DNA of 64,000 nucleotides, taken from positions 2,449,408 through 2,513,407 of the forward strand of contig NZ_LR733817.1 in assembly GCF_902506165.1 (NCBI RefSeq). The letters are read 5' to 3'. Origin of the DNA: Bosea sp. 29B (GTDB lineage Bacteria; Pseudomonadota; Alphaproteobacteria; Rhizobiales; Beijerinckiaceae). Below, piece after piece: positions 1-9,083 of the stretch; positions within the stretch are counted from its first letter, which is position 1, and each line of letters opens with the position of its first letter. The notes under the pieces were generated by a model. That model was not told the DNA's origin. It searched no databases and saw only the letters and a list, made by a program, of their open reading frames with translations. The position numbers were made by a program, and so were the translations under genes.

Positions 1-232
1 CCAGCACGATGCGCGAATAGGTTCCGGTCAATTCCTGCGGCGTCACCGCCGGCACGATCTGCCGGAACTCCTCGACCGGACCGGTGATCGATAGCCCCGA
101 CGTTCGGCAGGCCTCGACATGCTTCGCGACGATGTCGACCAGCAGCACCGGTACGCCGGCCCTTGCCCAATAGGCGCCGAGCGTGCCGCCGATCGCGCCG
201 GCGCCCCAGATCAGGATGGGTTCGCTGCTCAT
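1..232 (-). CDS. Ketopantoate reductase family protein (ApbA/PanE-like), 3' part outside window
   Basis: Only the first 77 codons are inside the window. The N-terminus reads MSSEPILIWGAGAIGG, the Rossmann GxGxxG nucleotide-binding loop typical of 2-dehydropantoate 2-reductases, followed by a second strand ending VLLVDIV where NADP specificity is usually set. The family reduces 2-oxo acids such as ketopantoate with NADPH in the cytoplasm; many paralogues act in catabolism, so pantothenate synthesis is not implied. Its ATG overlaps the TGA of the upstream isoaspartyl peptidase gene in an ATGA at 229-232, so the two are probably translationally coupled. The catalytic domain cannot be seen. Confidence 0.75.
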   Translation of the reverse strand, partial: MSSEPILIWGAGAIGGTLGAYWARAGVPVLLVDIVAKHVEACRTSGLSITGPVEEFRQIVPAVTPQELTGTYSRIVL

Positions 233-1176
233 GCCTGCCCCATCACCTCGACATCGGCATGGGTTGCGACATGGACGAGCCCGTCCGGCGTCACCCAGCC
301 GCGATACATGCCCTCGGAATTATAGGGCGCGACGATGGTTCCATCGGCGCCGACGGCGACGAGTCCAGCTCCGATCTTGTGTGCGGTGAGCTCGGCGATG
401 GCGCGGTCGGCCGCATCCTTCAGCGAGAGGCCGGCATAGCCGACCAGCGACGCGATCTCGTGGCCGACGCAATAGCGGATGAAGAACTCGCCCTTGCCGG
501 TGCCCGAAACTGCGCAGCGCCCATCGCGGGCATAGGTGCCGGCGCCGATGATCGGGGAATCGCCGACGCGGCCCGGAGGCTTGTTGGTGTAGCCGCCGGT
601 CGAGGTCGCGGCGGCGAGGTGGCCATGGGAGTCGCACGCGACCGCGCCGACCGTGCCGTGCTTCTCGGCCTCGCTCGCTTCGTCGGCAGTGCCGACGAGC
701 TCGCGGATCTTCATCGAAGCGAGGTTCTTGCGCCGCCGCTCCGTCGAGAAATACTCGTTCTCGACCATGTCGAGACCCTCGGTCTGGGCGAAGGCGTCGC
801 CGGCCGGGCCGCTCAGCAAGAGCGGATCGCCGCGATGCATCAGCGCCTTGGCGGCGCTGACCGGGTTGCGGATGCGCTTGACCGCGCAGAGCGCGCCGGC
901 GGCCAGCGTCGAGCCATCCATGATCGAGGCGTCGAGCTCGTGCTCGCCATCGGCATTGAAGGCAGCGCCATGGCCGGCGTTGAAATGAACGGAATCCTCC
1001 ATCACCAGCACGGAGGCCTCGACCGCGTCGACTGCGCTTCCGCCCTTGGCGAGGACCGCCCAGCCGGCACGCAGCGATTTGGCGAGATGGGCCTTGGCCT
1101 CCGCCCATTCGGCGTCGGTCATCTCGGCCTTGGGCAAGGTGCCGCAGCCGCCATGGATGGCGAGAGCGATGGTCAT
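229..1176 (-). CDS. iaaA: Isoaspartyl peptidase / plant-type L-asparaginase (Ntn hydrolase)
   Basis: The 315-residue product begins MTIALAIHGGCGTLP and carries the HGTVGAVACD segment in which the Thr is the autoprocessing nucleophile of Ntn-type asparaginases, followed by the conserved STGGYTNKPPGRVGDSPIIG loop. The family is made as one chain that cleaves itself into alpha and beta subunits and hydrolyses beta-aspartyl dipeptides and, weakly, asparagine. Length matches the family. A GAGGA ribosome site lies about 8 bases before the ATG. It lies downstream of the solute-binding protein gene. E. coli iaaA likewise sits beside the gsi peptide importer, which supports a role in breaking down imported isoaspartyl or gamma-linked peptides. 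Confidence 0.9.
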   Translation of the reverse strand: MTIALAIHGGCGTLPKAEMTDAEWAEAKAHLAKSLRAGWAVLAKGGSAVDAVEASVLVMEDSVHFNAGHGAAFNADGEHELDASIMDGSTLAAGALCAVKRIRNPVSAAKALMHRGDPLLLSGPAGDAFAQTEGLDMVENEYFSTERRRKNLASMKIRELVGTADEASEAEKHGTVGAVACDSHGHLAAATSTGGYTNKPPGRVGDSPIIGAGTYARDGRCAVSGTGKGEFFIRYCVGHEIASLVGYAGLSLKDAADRAIAELTAHKIGAGLVAVGADGTIVAPYNSEGMYRGWVTPDGLVHVATHADVEVMGQA

Positions 1177-1197
1177 GATGAAATCCTCAGGTGCAAT

Positions 1198-1339
1198 CCC
1201 TTCTCCCCTCGGGGGAGAAGGTGGCAGCGCGCAGCGCTGACGGATGAGGGAAGGACAGGCAAGTCGGCTGCCGCCTCACCCGGTCGCACTGCCCTCATCC
1301 GTCTGCTTCGCAGACACCTTCTCCCCCGAGGGGAGAAGG
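1198..1339. repeat. Mosaic intergenic palindromic element
   Basis: This non-coding stretch between the solute-binding protein gene and the isoaspartyl peptidase gene has a palindrome at each end: CCTTCTCCCC facing GGGGGAGAAGG at the left and nearly the same sequence inverted at the right. Internal segments also match in inverted orientation, GACGGATGAGGG against CCCTCATCCGTC. The whole can fold as a multi-stem structure. Similar CTCATCCG/CTTCTCCC mosaics are common between genes in Hyphomicrobiales. It may end or dampen transcription. Confidence 0.7.
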
Positions 1340-1349
1340 CAAAGGAGCC

Positions 1350-2954
1350 TCACTTCGCCGGCTTGATGTCCATCGCCAGCGTGTCCTCGTCGACGCGCGG
1401 GCGGATCGTCACCTTGGCCTTCTGCATCGCCCAGGCCGAGCCAACGGCGAGGATCGGCAGGCGCGGCCGGTCCTTGGCGACGATCGCGTTGGCCTGCGAG
1501 AGCAGGTCGTTGCGCTTGGCCTCGTCCATCTCGACGGCGGCATCCTCGATCAGCTTGTCGAGCTCGGCATTCTTGTAGGCGAGCACGTTGAAGGCGCCGA
1601 GCTTCTTGGCTGGGTCGTTCGAGTGTACCACCGAGGACAGCGTGTAGTTCGCCTCGCCCGTCAGCGTGCCCCAGCCCGACATCGACATCGAGAACTCGCC
1701 GCGCAGGCGCGCCGGGAAGAAGACGGCGCCGGGCTGGGCGTTGGCGTTCACCTCGATGCCGATGCGCGCCAGCATCTGCGCGATCGAGGTGCCAACCTGG
1801 CGGTCGCCCGGCAGACGGTCATTGGTGAAGGAGAACGAGACCTTGAAGCCGTTCGGGTAGCCGGCCTCCTCCATCAACTTCTTCGCCTTGGCGAGATCCG
1901 GCTTCAGCGGCGGCAGGCTCTTGTTGTAGCCAGCGATATCGGGCGTCACCAGCTGGTTGACCGGGGCGCCCAGGCCCTCCATCGCGATCTCGGCCAGCGC
2001 CGGCCGGTCGATGGCAAGGTCGATCGCCTCGCGCACCTTGGCGTCCTGCAGCGGGTTCTTGGGCAGGGCCGAGCCGTCCTTGGCGCTGACCTGCGGGGAC
2101 TTGTCCCGCATGTCGAGTTCCATGTTGAAGACATAGACCGTGTCGATCGTAGCGACCGTGAGCTTGGCGTCGCGCTTCAGCGTCGGGACGTCGGAAGCCG
2201 GGGCGCGCACGATGATGTCGACCTGGCCGGCCTTGAGCTGGGCGACGCGGGCGGCGTCGTTCGGCAGTTCCTTGCGCAGCACGCGCTGCCACGGCTCCTT
2301 CTCGCCCCAGTAGCCGTCGAAGCGCTCGAGCACGAGCTGGTCCTTCGGCGTCCAGGACACGAACTTGTAGGGGCCGGTGCCGATCGCCGCCTTGCCGGTG
2401 TTGAAGGCGTCGTTGGCATTGTCCTTGGTCAGCCCGGCCGCGGCCTTGTGCGAGACGATGAACAGGCGGATGAAATCGTTCGGCAGGTTCGGCGCCGGCC
2501 CGTCGGTGACGATGTGGACGGTGAGCGGATCGACGATCTTCACCTCCTTGACGCGCCGGACGTAGATCGTCGTCGGGTTCGGGCCGGCGACGACGGGAAT
2601 GCGCTCGATCGAGAACTTGACGTCCTCGGCGGTGAAGTCGGAGCCGTCATGGAACTTGACGCCGGGACGCAGCTTGAACTCCCAGACGGCGGGCTCGATC
2701 GCCTTCCAGCTCAAGGCGAGGCGCGGTTCGATCTGGAGCTTATCGCCCGACCAGGTCAGGGTGTCGAAGACATGCTTCAGCGCTTCGGCATGGGTGCCGG
2801 TCGCGGTGAAATGCGGGTCGATCGATTCAGGTCCGGCCCGCACGCCGATCGTCAGCGTCTGCGCCATGGCGGCGCCGGACAGCGGCAACCCGATCAGGGC
2901 GGCGAGGGCGGCGATCCGCCAGCGCGGGGACCGGTGCGGCAAAGGCTTGGTCAT
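1350..2954 (-). CDS. Peptide/opine-type ABC transporter solute-binding protein (SBP_bac_5, GsiB/DppA-like)
   Basis: The 534-residue protein starts with a Sec signal peptide (basic MTKPLPHRSPRWR, hydrophobic core, AMAQ cleavage region) and continues TLTIGVRAGPESIDPHFTA, the typical start of cluster C periplasmic binding proteins. Its role is to capture a peptide-like ligand in the periplasm for the permease encoded divergently. The ATG at 2954 overlaps the MarR stop (ATGA, 2951-2954); an open frame runs far upstream, but the signal peptide fixes the start. It is the only binding-protein gene near the permease operon at 4396-7954, so the two units most likely form one transporter. The ligand is unknown. 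Confidence 0.88.
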   Translation of the reverse strand: MTKPLPHRSPRWRIAALAALIGLPLSGAAMAQTLTIGVRAGPESIDPHFTATGTHAEALKHVFDTLTWSGDKLQIEPRLALSWKAIEPAVWEFKLRPGVKFHDGSDFTAEDVKFSIERIPVVAGPNPTTIYVRRVKEVKIVDPLTVHIVTDGPAPNLPNDFIRLFIVSHKAAAGLTKDNANDAFNTGKAAIGTGPYKFVSWTPKDQLVLERFDGYWGEKEPWQRVLRKELPNDAARVAQLKAGQVDIIVRAPASDVPTLKRDAKLTVATIDTVYVFNMELDMRDKSPQVSAKDGSALPKNPLQDAKVREAIDLAIDRPALAEIAMEGLGAPVNQLVTPDIAGYNKSLPPLKPDLAKAKKLMEEAGYPNGFKVSFSFTNDRLPGDRQVGTSIAQMLARIGIEVNANAQPGAVFFPARLRGEFSMSMSGWGTLTGEANYTLSSVVHSNDPAKKLGAFNVLAYKNAELDKLIEDAAVEMDEAKRNDLLSQANAIVAKDRPRLPILAVGSAWAMQKAKVTIRPRVDEDTLAMDIKPAK

Positions 2955-3511
2955 GTTGAGGTCCCTTCGGGTTCGAGATCGGCAGGCCACGCCGGGGAGG
3001 CGATCACCATCTTGTCCATCAATTCGCAGAGCTGCTTCTGCTCGGCTTCGGTCAGCACCGCGAGCATCGCAGTCTGCTGTCCCACCATCATCGGCATGGT
3101 CTCGTCGAAGATGGCGCGCCCGGCCGGCGTCAGCGCTAGAACATAGCTGCGCAGATCGGCCGGATCGGTCTCGCGCTTGAGCAGGCGCCGCTGCAGCAGC
3201 TTCTGGATCGCGCGCGAGAGCGTGTTCTTCGGCAGGCCGGCGGAGGCGACGATGTTCTTGGCCGCGACGCCGCCCTTGAGTCCGACGGCGTAAAGCGCGA
3301 CGAATTCCGGCCGCACCAGGCCGTAGCGTGTCTCGATCCAGCGATAGACCGGGTCGTTGAAGCGGAAGGCAATGAAATTGAGCCTGAACGACAGCCAGCA
3401 GGGATTGTCCCAGAGCTTGGTGACGGTCAGCGGGTCGAGCGCGCGCAGCGCCGCCTCGCGGTCGCGATCGAGCTTGGACAAGGAAGTCGGGGCGCGTGCC
3501 ATCGCGGACAT
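2951..3511 (-). CDS. MarR-family transcriptional regulator
   Basis: The roughly 186-residue protein has the winged-helix layout of MarR regulators: GGVAAKNIVASAGLPKNTLS as the recognition helix region, RAIQKLLQRRLLKRETDPADLRSY as the wing, and a C-terminal dimerisation helix with MMVGQQTAMLAVLTEAEQKQL. Start candidates are 3526, 3511 and 3502; 3511 (MSAMARAP) is preferred because 3526 lies inside the palindrome at 3519-3534. It is first in the leftward unit with the binding-protein gene and likely controls both itself and the divergent creatininase-permease operon. The palindrome is the obvious candidate operator. Confidence 0.85.
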   Translation of the reverse strand: MSAMARAPTSLSKLDRDREAALRALDPLTVTKLWDNPCWLSFRLNFIAFRFNDPVYRWIETRYGLVRPEFVALYAVGLKGGVAAKNIVASAGLPKNTLSRAIQKLLQRRLLKRETDPADLRSYVLALTPAGRAIFDETMPMMVGQQTAMLAVLTEAEQKQLCELMDKMVIASPAWPADLEPEGTST

Positions 3512-3518
3512 CCAATTT

Positions 3519-3534
3519 AGTTCCATATGGAACT
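3519..3534. promoter_or_regulatory. Perfect 16-bp palindrome, candidate operator of the MarR regulator
   Basis: AGTTCCATATGGAACT is identical to its reverse complement. It lies just upstream of the preferred MarR start and about 63 bases upstream of the creatininase start. A TTGACA-like box for the leftward gene lies at 3555-3560 on the minus strand and a TTGACG for the rightward gene at 3534-3539. Binding here could repress both directions. Which regulator binds is inferred from position. Confidence 0.6.
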
Positions 3535-3596
3535 TGACGGTCCCGTATACCGCTGTCAAGGATGACGCGGTTTCGCCGAAACGCAAGGATCAGGCC

Positions 3597-4298
3597 GTGC
3601 TCGTCGCCCGGATGAACTGGATGCAGATCGAGGAACAGGCGAAGCGCGACGATCGCTGCGTGCTGCCGCTCGGCTGCGTCGAACAACACGCCTATTTGAG
3701 CCTCGCCACCGACGCGATCCTGTCGGAGCGTGTCGCCGCCGAGGCGGCAGAGCCGCTCGGCATCCCGGTCTTCCCGGTGCAGGCCTATGGCATGACGCCG
3801 GGTTTCGCCGCCTATCCCGGCACGATCTCGCTGCGGATGACCACTTATGTCGCGCTGCTCGAGGATCTGCTCGAGGGCGTCTACCGTTCCGGTTTCCGCC
3901 GCATCGTGCTGGTCAACGGCCATGGCGGCAATGCGCCGGTGATGACGGCGGTGACCGAGTGGATGGGCAAGCGGCCCGACGCCAGCGTCAAGATGCACAA
4001 TTGGTGGGCGGGTTCCCGCTTCCAGGAGGCAGTCAAGGCAGTCGACCCGGCCGCCTCACATGCCTCGTGGATGGAGAACTTCCCCTGGACCCGTCTCGAA
4101 GGCGTGAGCTTGCCCGATGGGGTGAAGCCGCCCTTCGATGCCGCGCTCTACCAGGCCGCCAGTCCGCAGCGGAAACGCGAGATTCTCGGCGACGGCAATT
4201 TCTACGGCCGTTACCAGCGGCCGGACGAGGAGATGCTGGCGCTCTGGGCCGTAGGCGTCGAGGAAACGCGCGCAGTGATGGTCGAGAGCTGGCCGTGA
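3597..4298 (+). CDS. Creatininase-family amidohydrolase
   Basis: The 233-residue protein shows family hallmarks: CVLPLGCVEQHAYLSLATDA with the metal-binding Glu/His/Asp set, VLVNGHGGNAPV with the HGGN metal site, and a later SHASWMENFPW segment replacing the usual HAGxxETS. The family comprises metal-dependent enzymes opening cyclic or linear amides such as creatinine and formamides. The GTG at 3597 is chosen because AAGGA lies 7 bases before it; an internal ATG at 3612 is the alternative. It heads the operon of two permeases, a fused ATPase and a deacetylase-like enzyme, so it probably acts on the imported compound. The substrate cannot be named. Confidence 0.82.
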   Translation: MLVARMNWMQIEEQAKRDDRCVLPLGCVEQHAYLSLATDAILSERVAAEAAEPLGIPVFPVQAYGMTPGFAAYPGTISLRMTTYVALLEDLLEGVYRSGFRRIVLVNGHGGNAPVMTAVTEWMGKRPDASVKMHNWWAGSRFQEAVKAVDPAASHASWMENFPWTRLEGVSLPDGVKPPFDAALYQAASPQRKREILGDGNFYGRYQRPDEEMLALWAVGVEETRAVMVESWP

Positions 4299-4395
4299 TG
4301 ACCTGTACCGCCGCTGTCTCGATCCAGGAGAGCGGCACCGAATCCCCTCTCCTTGGCATGGAGGTTGCGAAGCAGCGGCGGCGAATGTCCATCCG

Positions 4396-5370
4396 ATGCT
4401 GACCCACGTCATCGAGCGCGTCCTGCAGGCGCTGGCCGTCATGCTGGTCATGTCGGCGCTGGTCTTTGTCGGCGTCTACGCCATCGGCAACCCTATCGAC
4501 GTGCTGATCGGCCCCGATGTCAGCCAGGACATCAGGCTCGACACCATCGCCCGCTATGGGCTCGATAAGCCGCTCTGGGAACAGTATTTCACCTTTCTCG
4601 ATCGTGTCCTGCACGGCGATTTCGGCCGCTCCTTCGTCTTCGGCATGCCGGTGCTCCAGCTCATCCTGTCGCGCCTGCCGGCGACGCTGGAGTTGACGCT
4701 GGCGGCCGTCCTTGGGGCTGCGCTGATCGGCATTCCCGCCGGCATCTATGCCGGCTATCGGCCCGACAGCCCGCTTTCCAAAGGGATCATGGCGCTGTCC
4801 ATCCTCGGTTTCTCGGTGCCGACCTTCTGGATCGGCCTCGTCCTGATCATGGCCTTCGCCGTCGAGCTGCAATGGCTGCCGGCCGGCGGGCGTGGCGAAA
4901 CCGCCCAGCTCTTCGGCGTCGAATGGAGCTTCCTGACGCTGAACGGCCTCTCGCATCTCCTGCTGCCGGCGCTGAACCTCGCCTTCTTCAAGCTCGCGCT
5001 GATGACGCGCCTGGCGCGGGCCGGCACCCGCGAGGTCATGCTGACCGACACGGTGAAATTCGCCCGTGCCGCCGGCATCCCGGAGGGCGTCATCCTGCGC
5101 CGGCACGTGCTGCGCCTGATCTCGATCCCGCTCGTCACTGTCTTTGGCCTCGAATTCGCCTCGACGCTCGCCTTCGCGGTGGTGACCGAGACGATCTTCT
5201 CCTGGCCCGGCATCGGCAAGCTGATCATCGACTCCATCCAGTCGCTCGATCGGCCGGTGATGGTCGCCTATCTGATGCTGGTCGCCTTCGTCTTCATCAT
5301 GATCAACTTCCTGGTCGACATGACCTATTTCGCGCTCGATCCGCGCTTGCGGAAGGGCCGGACGGGATGA
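4396..5370 (+). CDS. Peptide-type ABC transporter permease (GsiC/DppB-like)
   Basis: The 324-residue inner-membrane protein starts MLTHVIERVLQALAVMLVMSALVFVGVY, a DppB-type first membrane helix, and continues with NPIDVLIGP and the ARYGLDKPLWEQYFTFL periplasmic segment. The EAA-like cytoplasmic loop reads VKFARAAGIPEGVILRRHVL. Six membrane segments are expected. It forms half of the translocation channel with the next gene, whose ATG overlaps this stop (ATGA at 5367-5370). The 97 bases before its start hold no other gene. Confidence 0.9.
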   Translation: MLTHVIERVLQALAVMLVMSALVFVGVYAIGNPIDVLIGPDVSQDIRLDTIARYGLDKPLWEQYFTFLDRVLHGDFGRSFVFGMPVLQLILSRLPATLELTLAAVLGAALIGIPAGIYAGYRPDSPLSKGIMALSILGFSVPTFWIGLVLIMAFAVELQWLPAGGRGETAQLFGVEWSFLTLNGLSHLLLPALNLAFFKLALMTRLARAGTREVMLTDTVKFARAAGIPEGVILRRHVLRLISIPLVTVFGLEFASTLAFAVVTETIFSWPGIGKLIIDSIQSLDRPVMVAYLMLVAFVFIMINFLVDMTYFALDPRLRKGRTG

Positions 5371-6241
5371 AGACCGAAACGCCCATCGCCCGCTTCTGGA
5401 GCGAGTTCAGGGAGAGCCGCATTGCTGTCGCGGCGCTCGTCGTCGTCGTCCTGATGATCGGCGTCGCCGTGCTCGCGCCGCTGATCGCGCCGCAGAACCC
5501 CTACGACCTCGCCAATCTCGTCCTGTCCGATGCGCGCCGGCCCCCCGGCTATGTCGGCTCCAGCGGCTATACCCATTGGCTCGGCACCGACGCGCAGGGG
5601 CGCGACCTGCTCTCGGCCATCCTCTATGGCCTGCGCATCTCCCTGCAGATGGGGCTGGTCGCCGGGACCTTCGCCTTCGCCATCGGCGTCACGCTCGGCA
5701 TCGCCGCCGCCTATCTCGGCGGACGGCGCGAGGCCTTCATCATGCGCGTGATCGACCTGCAGCTCGCCTTCCCGGCGATCCTGCTGGCGCTGGTGATCTC
5801 GGCATTGCTCGGCCAGGGCAAGGCGCAGCTGATCGCCGCGCTGGTCGCCGCGCAATACGCCTATTTCGCCCGCACTGCCCATGGCGCCGCCTCGGCCGAG
5901 CGTGGCAAGGACTATGTCGAGGCGGCGCTCTCGACGCCGCTGCCGGCCCGGCAGGTGATCTGGCGCCACATCCTGCCGAACTGCCTGCCGCCCTTGATCG
6001 TGGTCGCGACCGTGCAGGTCGCCAATGCCATCGCGCTGGAGGCGACGCTCTCCTTCCTCGGCGTCGGCCTGCCAGTGACCGAGCCTTCGCTCGGCTCGCT
6101 GATCGCCAACGGCTTCCAGTACATGCTGTCCGGCCGCTACTGGATCTCGATCTATCCCGGCCTTGCCCTGATCCTGCTGATCGTCGCGATCAACCTGGTC
6201 GGCGACCAGATCCGCGACCAGGTCAATCCGAGGCTGAAGCG

Positions 6242-6245
<4 letters not shown>
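5367..6245 (+). CDS. Peptide-type ABC transporter permease (GsiD/DppC-like)
   Basis: The 292-residue protein carries an N-terminal membrane helix (AVAALVVVVLMIGVAVLAPL), the DppC-family GTDAQGRDLLSAILYGLRIS segment and the EAA loop GKDYVEAALSTPLPARQVI that contacts the ATPase. Length and order of segments fit DppC/OppC/GsiD. ATGA overlaps on both sides (5367-5370 and 6242-6245) tie it to the DppB-like permease and the ATPase. It forms the second half of the membrane channel. Confidence 0.9.
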
Positions 6246-7954
<1,709 letters not shown>

Positions 7955-7970
7955 GGTTAGGAGGAACGCC

Positions 7971-8864
7971 ATGACCGAACTGAAGCCCTGGCAATGGCCG
8001 GAGGAGATTTGGCGCGGCAAGGTCGAGCAGGTGAGAGCCGGTCGCAACCTCAAGCCGAAGAGCTGGCCCGGCGGAGCCCGTTGCGCCGTGGCGCTCTCCT
8101 TCGACGTCGACCACGAGACCAACGAACTGCGCGATGGCGGCAAATCGGTCGGCCGGCTCTCGTGGGGCCAGTACGGCAATCGCGCCGGCATGCCGCGCAT
8201 CCTCTCCATGCTGGCGCGCGAGGAGATCAAGGCGAGCTTCTTCGTGCCAGCAGTGACGGCGCTGCTCTATCCCGACGAACAGCGCCGCGTCATCGCGGAA
8301 GGCCATGAGATCGGCCTCCATGGCTGGATCCACGAGGTCAATACCGCTGTGCCGCCCGAGGCGGAGCGCGAGCTGCACCTGCGCTCGGCCGATACGCTGG
8401 AGAAGATCACCGGAGTCAGGCCGGTCGGCATGCGCACGCCGTCCTGGGATTTCTCCGAGGTGACGCTCGCCATCGAGCGCGAGCTCGGACTGATCTACGA
8501 TTCGTCGCTCTTCGCCGATGACGATCCCTACGAGCTGGTCGAGAAGGGTGAGCCGACCGGCATGGTCGAGCTCCCGGTCGAGTGGATTCGCGACGACGCG
8601 GTCTATTTCAACATGAACCGCTTCCAGGCGCTGCGGCCCTACACCTCACCCGAGGTGGTGTTCGACATCTTCAAGCGCGAATTCGACGGTGCTTACGCCG
8701 AAGGCGGGCTCTTCCTTCTGACCATGCACCCGCACATCATCACCTACCGTTCGCGCTTCTGGCTCCTCGAGGAGCTGGTGCGCCACGCCAAGGCCAAGGG
8801 CGATGTCTGGTTCGCCACGCATGCCGAGATCGCGGCCTATGTGAAGGCGCAGGCTGGGCTCTGA
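7971..8864 (+). CDS. Polysaccharide deacetylase-family (NodB-homology) enzyme, PuuE/HpPgdA-like
   Basis: The 297-residue protein contains VALSFDVDHETN (motif 1, metal-binding Asp), EIGLHGWIHEVN (motif 2, His ligands), VGMRTPSWDFSE (motif 3) and LFLLTMHPHI near the end. No signal peptide is visible, so it is cytoplasmic, unlike true cell-wall deacetylases; cytoplasmic members of this subgroup include imidase- and allantoinase-like enzymes. A strong AGGAGGA site precedes the ATG. It is the last gene of the creatininase-permease unit, which suggests a C-N bond-hydrolysing step on the imported compound. Substrate unknown. Confidence 0.8.
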   Translation: MTELKPWQWPEEIWRGKVEQVRAGRNLKPKSWPGGARCAVALSFDVDHETNELRDGGKSVGRLSWGQYGNRAGMPRILSMLAREEIKASFFVPAVTALLYPDEQRRVIAEGHEIGLHGWIHEVNTAVPPEAERELHLRSADTLEKITGVRPVGMRTPSWDFSEVTLAIERELGLIYDSSLFADDDPYELVEKGEPTGMVELPVEWIRDDAVYFNMNRFQALRPYTSPEVVFDIFKREFDGAYAEGGLFLLTMHPHIITYRSRFWLLEELVRHAKAKGDVWFATHAEIAAYVKAQAGL

Positions 8865-8941
8865 CATACGCAAAATATCGGCCGGGTGCCGCTGGGCTAG
8901 CACAGCAAGCCGATCGGCAAAACGGTCTCTGACTCCAAGCG

Positions 8942-8988
8942 AGAGCCGGATCCGATCAGGTTGATTCAACCTGATCGGATCCGGCTCT
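8942..8988. repeat. 47-bp perfect palindrome (23-bp arms, 1-base centre)
   Basis: Bases 8942-8964 are the exact reverse complement of 8966-8988 around a single T at 8965. The arms contain GGATCCGATCAGG. It lies in the 219-base gap between the deacetylase gene and the OmpA-family gene, where a transcript could fold into a very stable hairpin. There is no T-tract after it. It may be a terminator, a processing site or a REP-like dispersed element. Confidence 0.75.
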
Positions 8989-9083
8989 TCGGGAACCGTG
9001 CCCGATTTCGGCCGTTTTCGGTTCATTCGGAATTCAGGGCGCGGGGGCGTTCATCTCCGGAAGAACAACTGGAAACGGATGTC

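Noticed and set aside
163..3146. Long plus-strand open frames (163-1578 and 1623-3146) opposite isoaspartyl peptidase and the binding protein
   Set aside because: They are antisense to genes with clear motifs and are Arg/Gly/Asp-rich translations typical of shadow frames in G+C-rich DNA.
2955..3998. N-terminal extension of the binding-protein frame to 882 codons
   Set aside because: The upstream part overlaps the MarR gene in another frame and the true product begins with a signal peptide at 2954.
7971..8864. Nodulation-type chitooligosaccharide deacetylase NodB
   Set aside because: No other nod genes, no signal peptide, and the context is an amide/peptide uptake operon.
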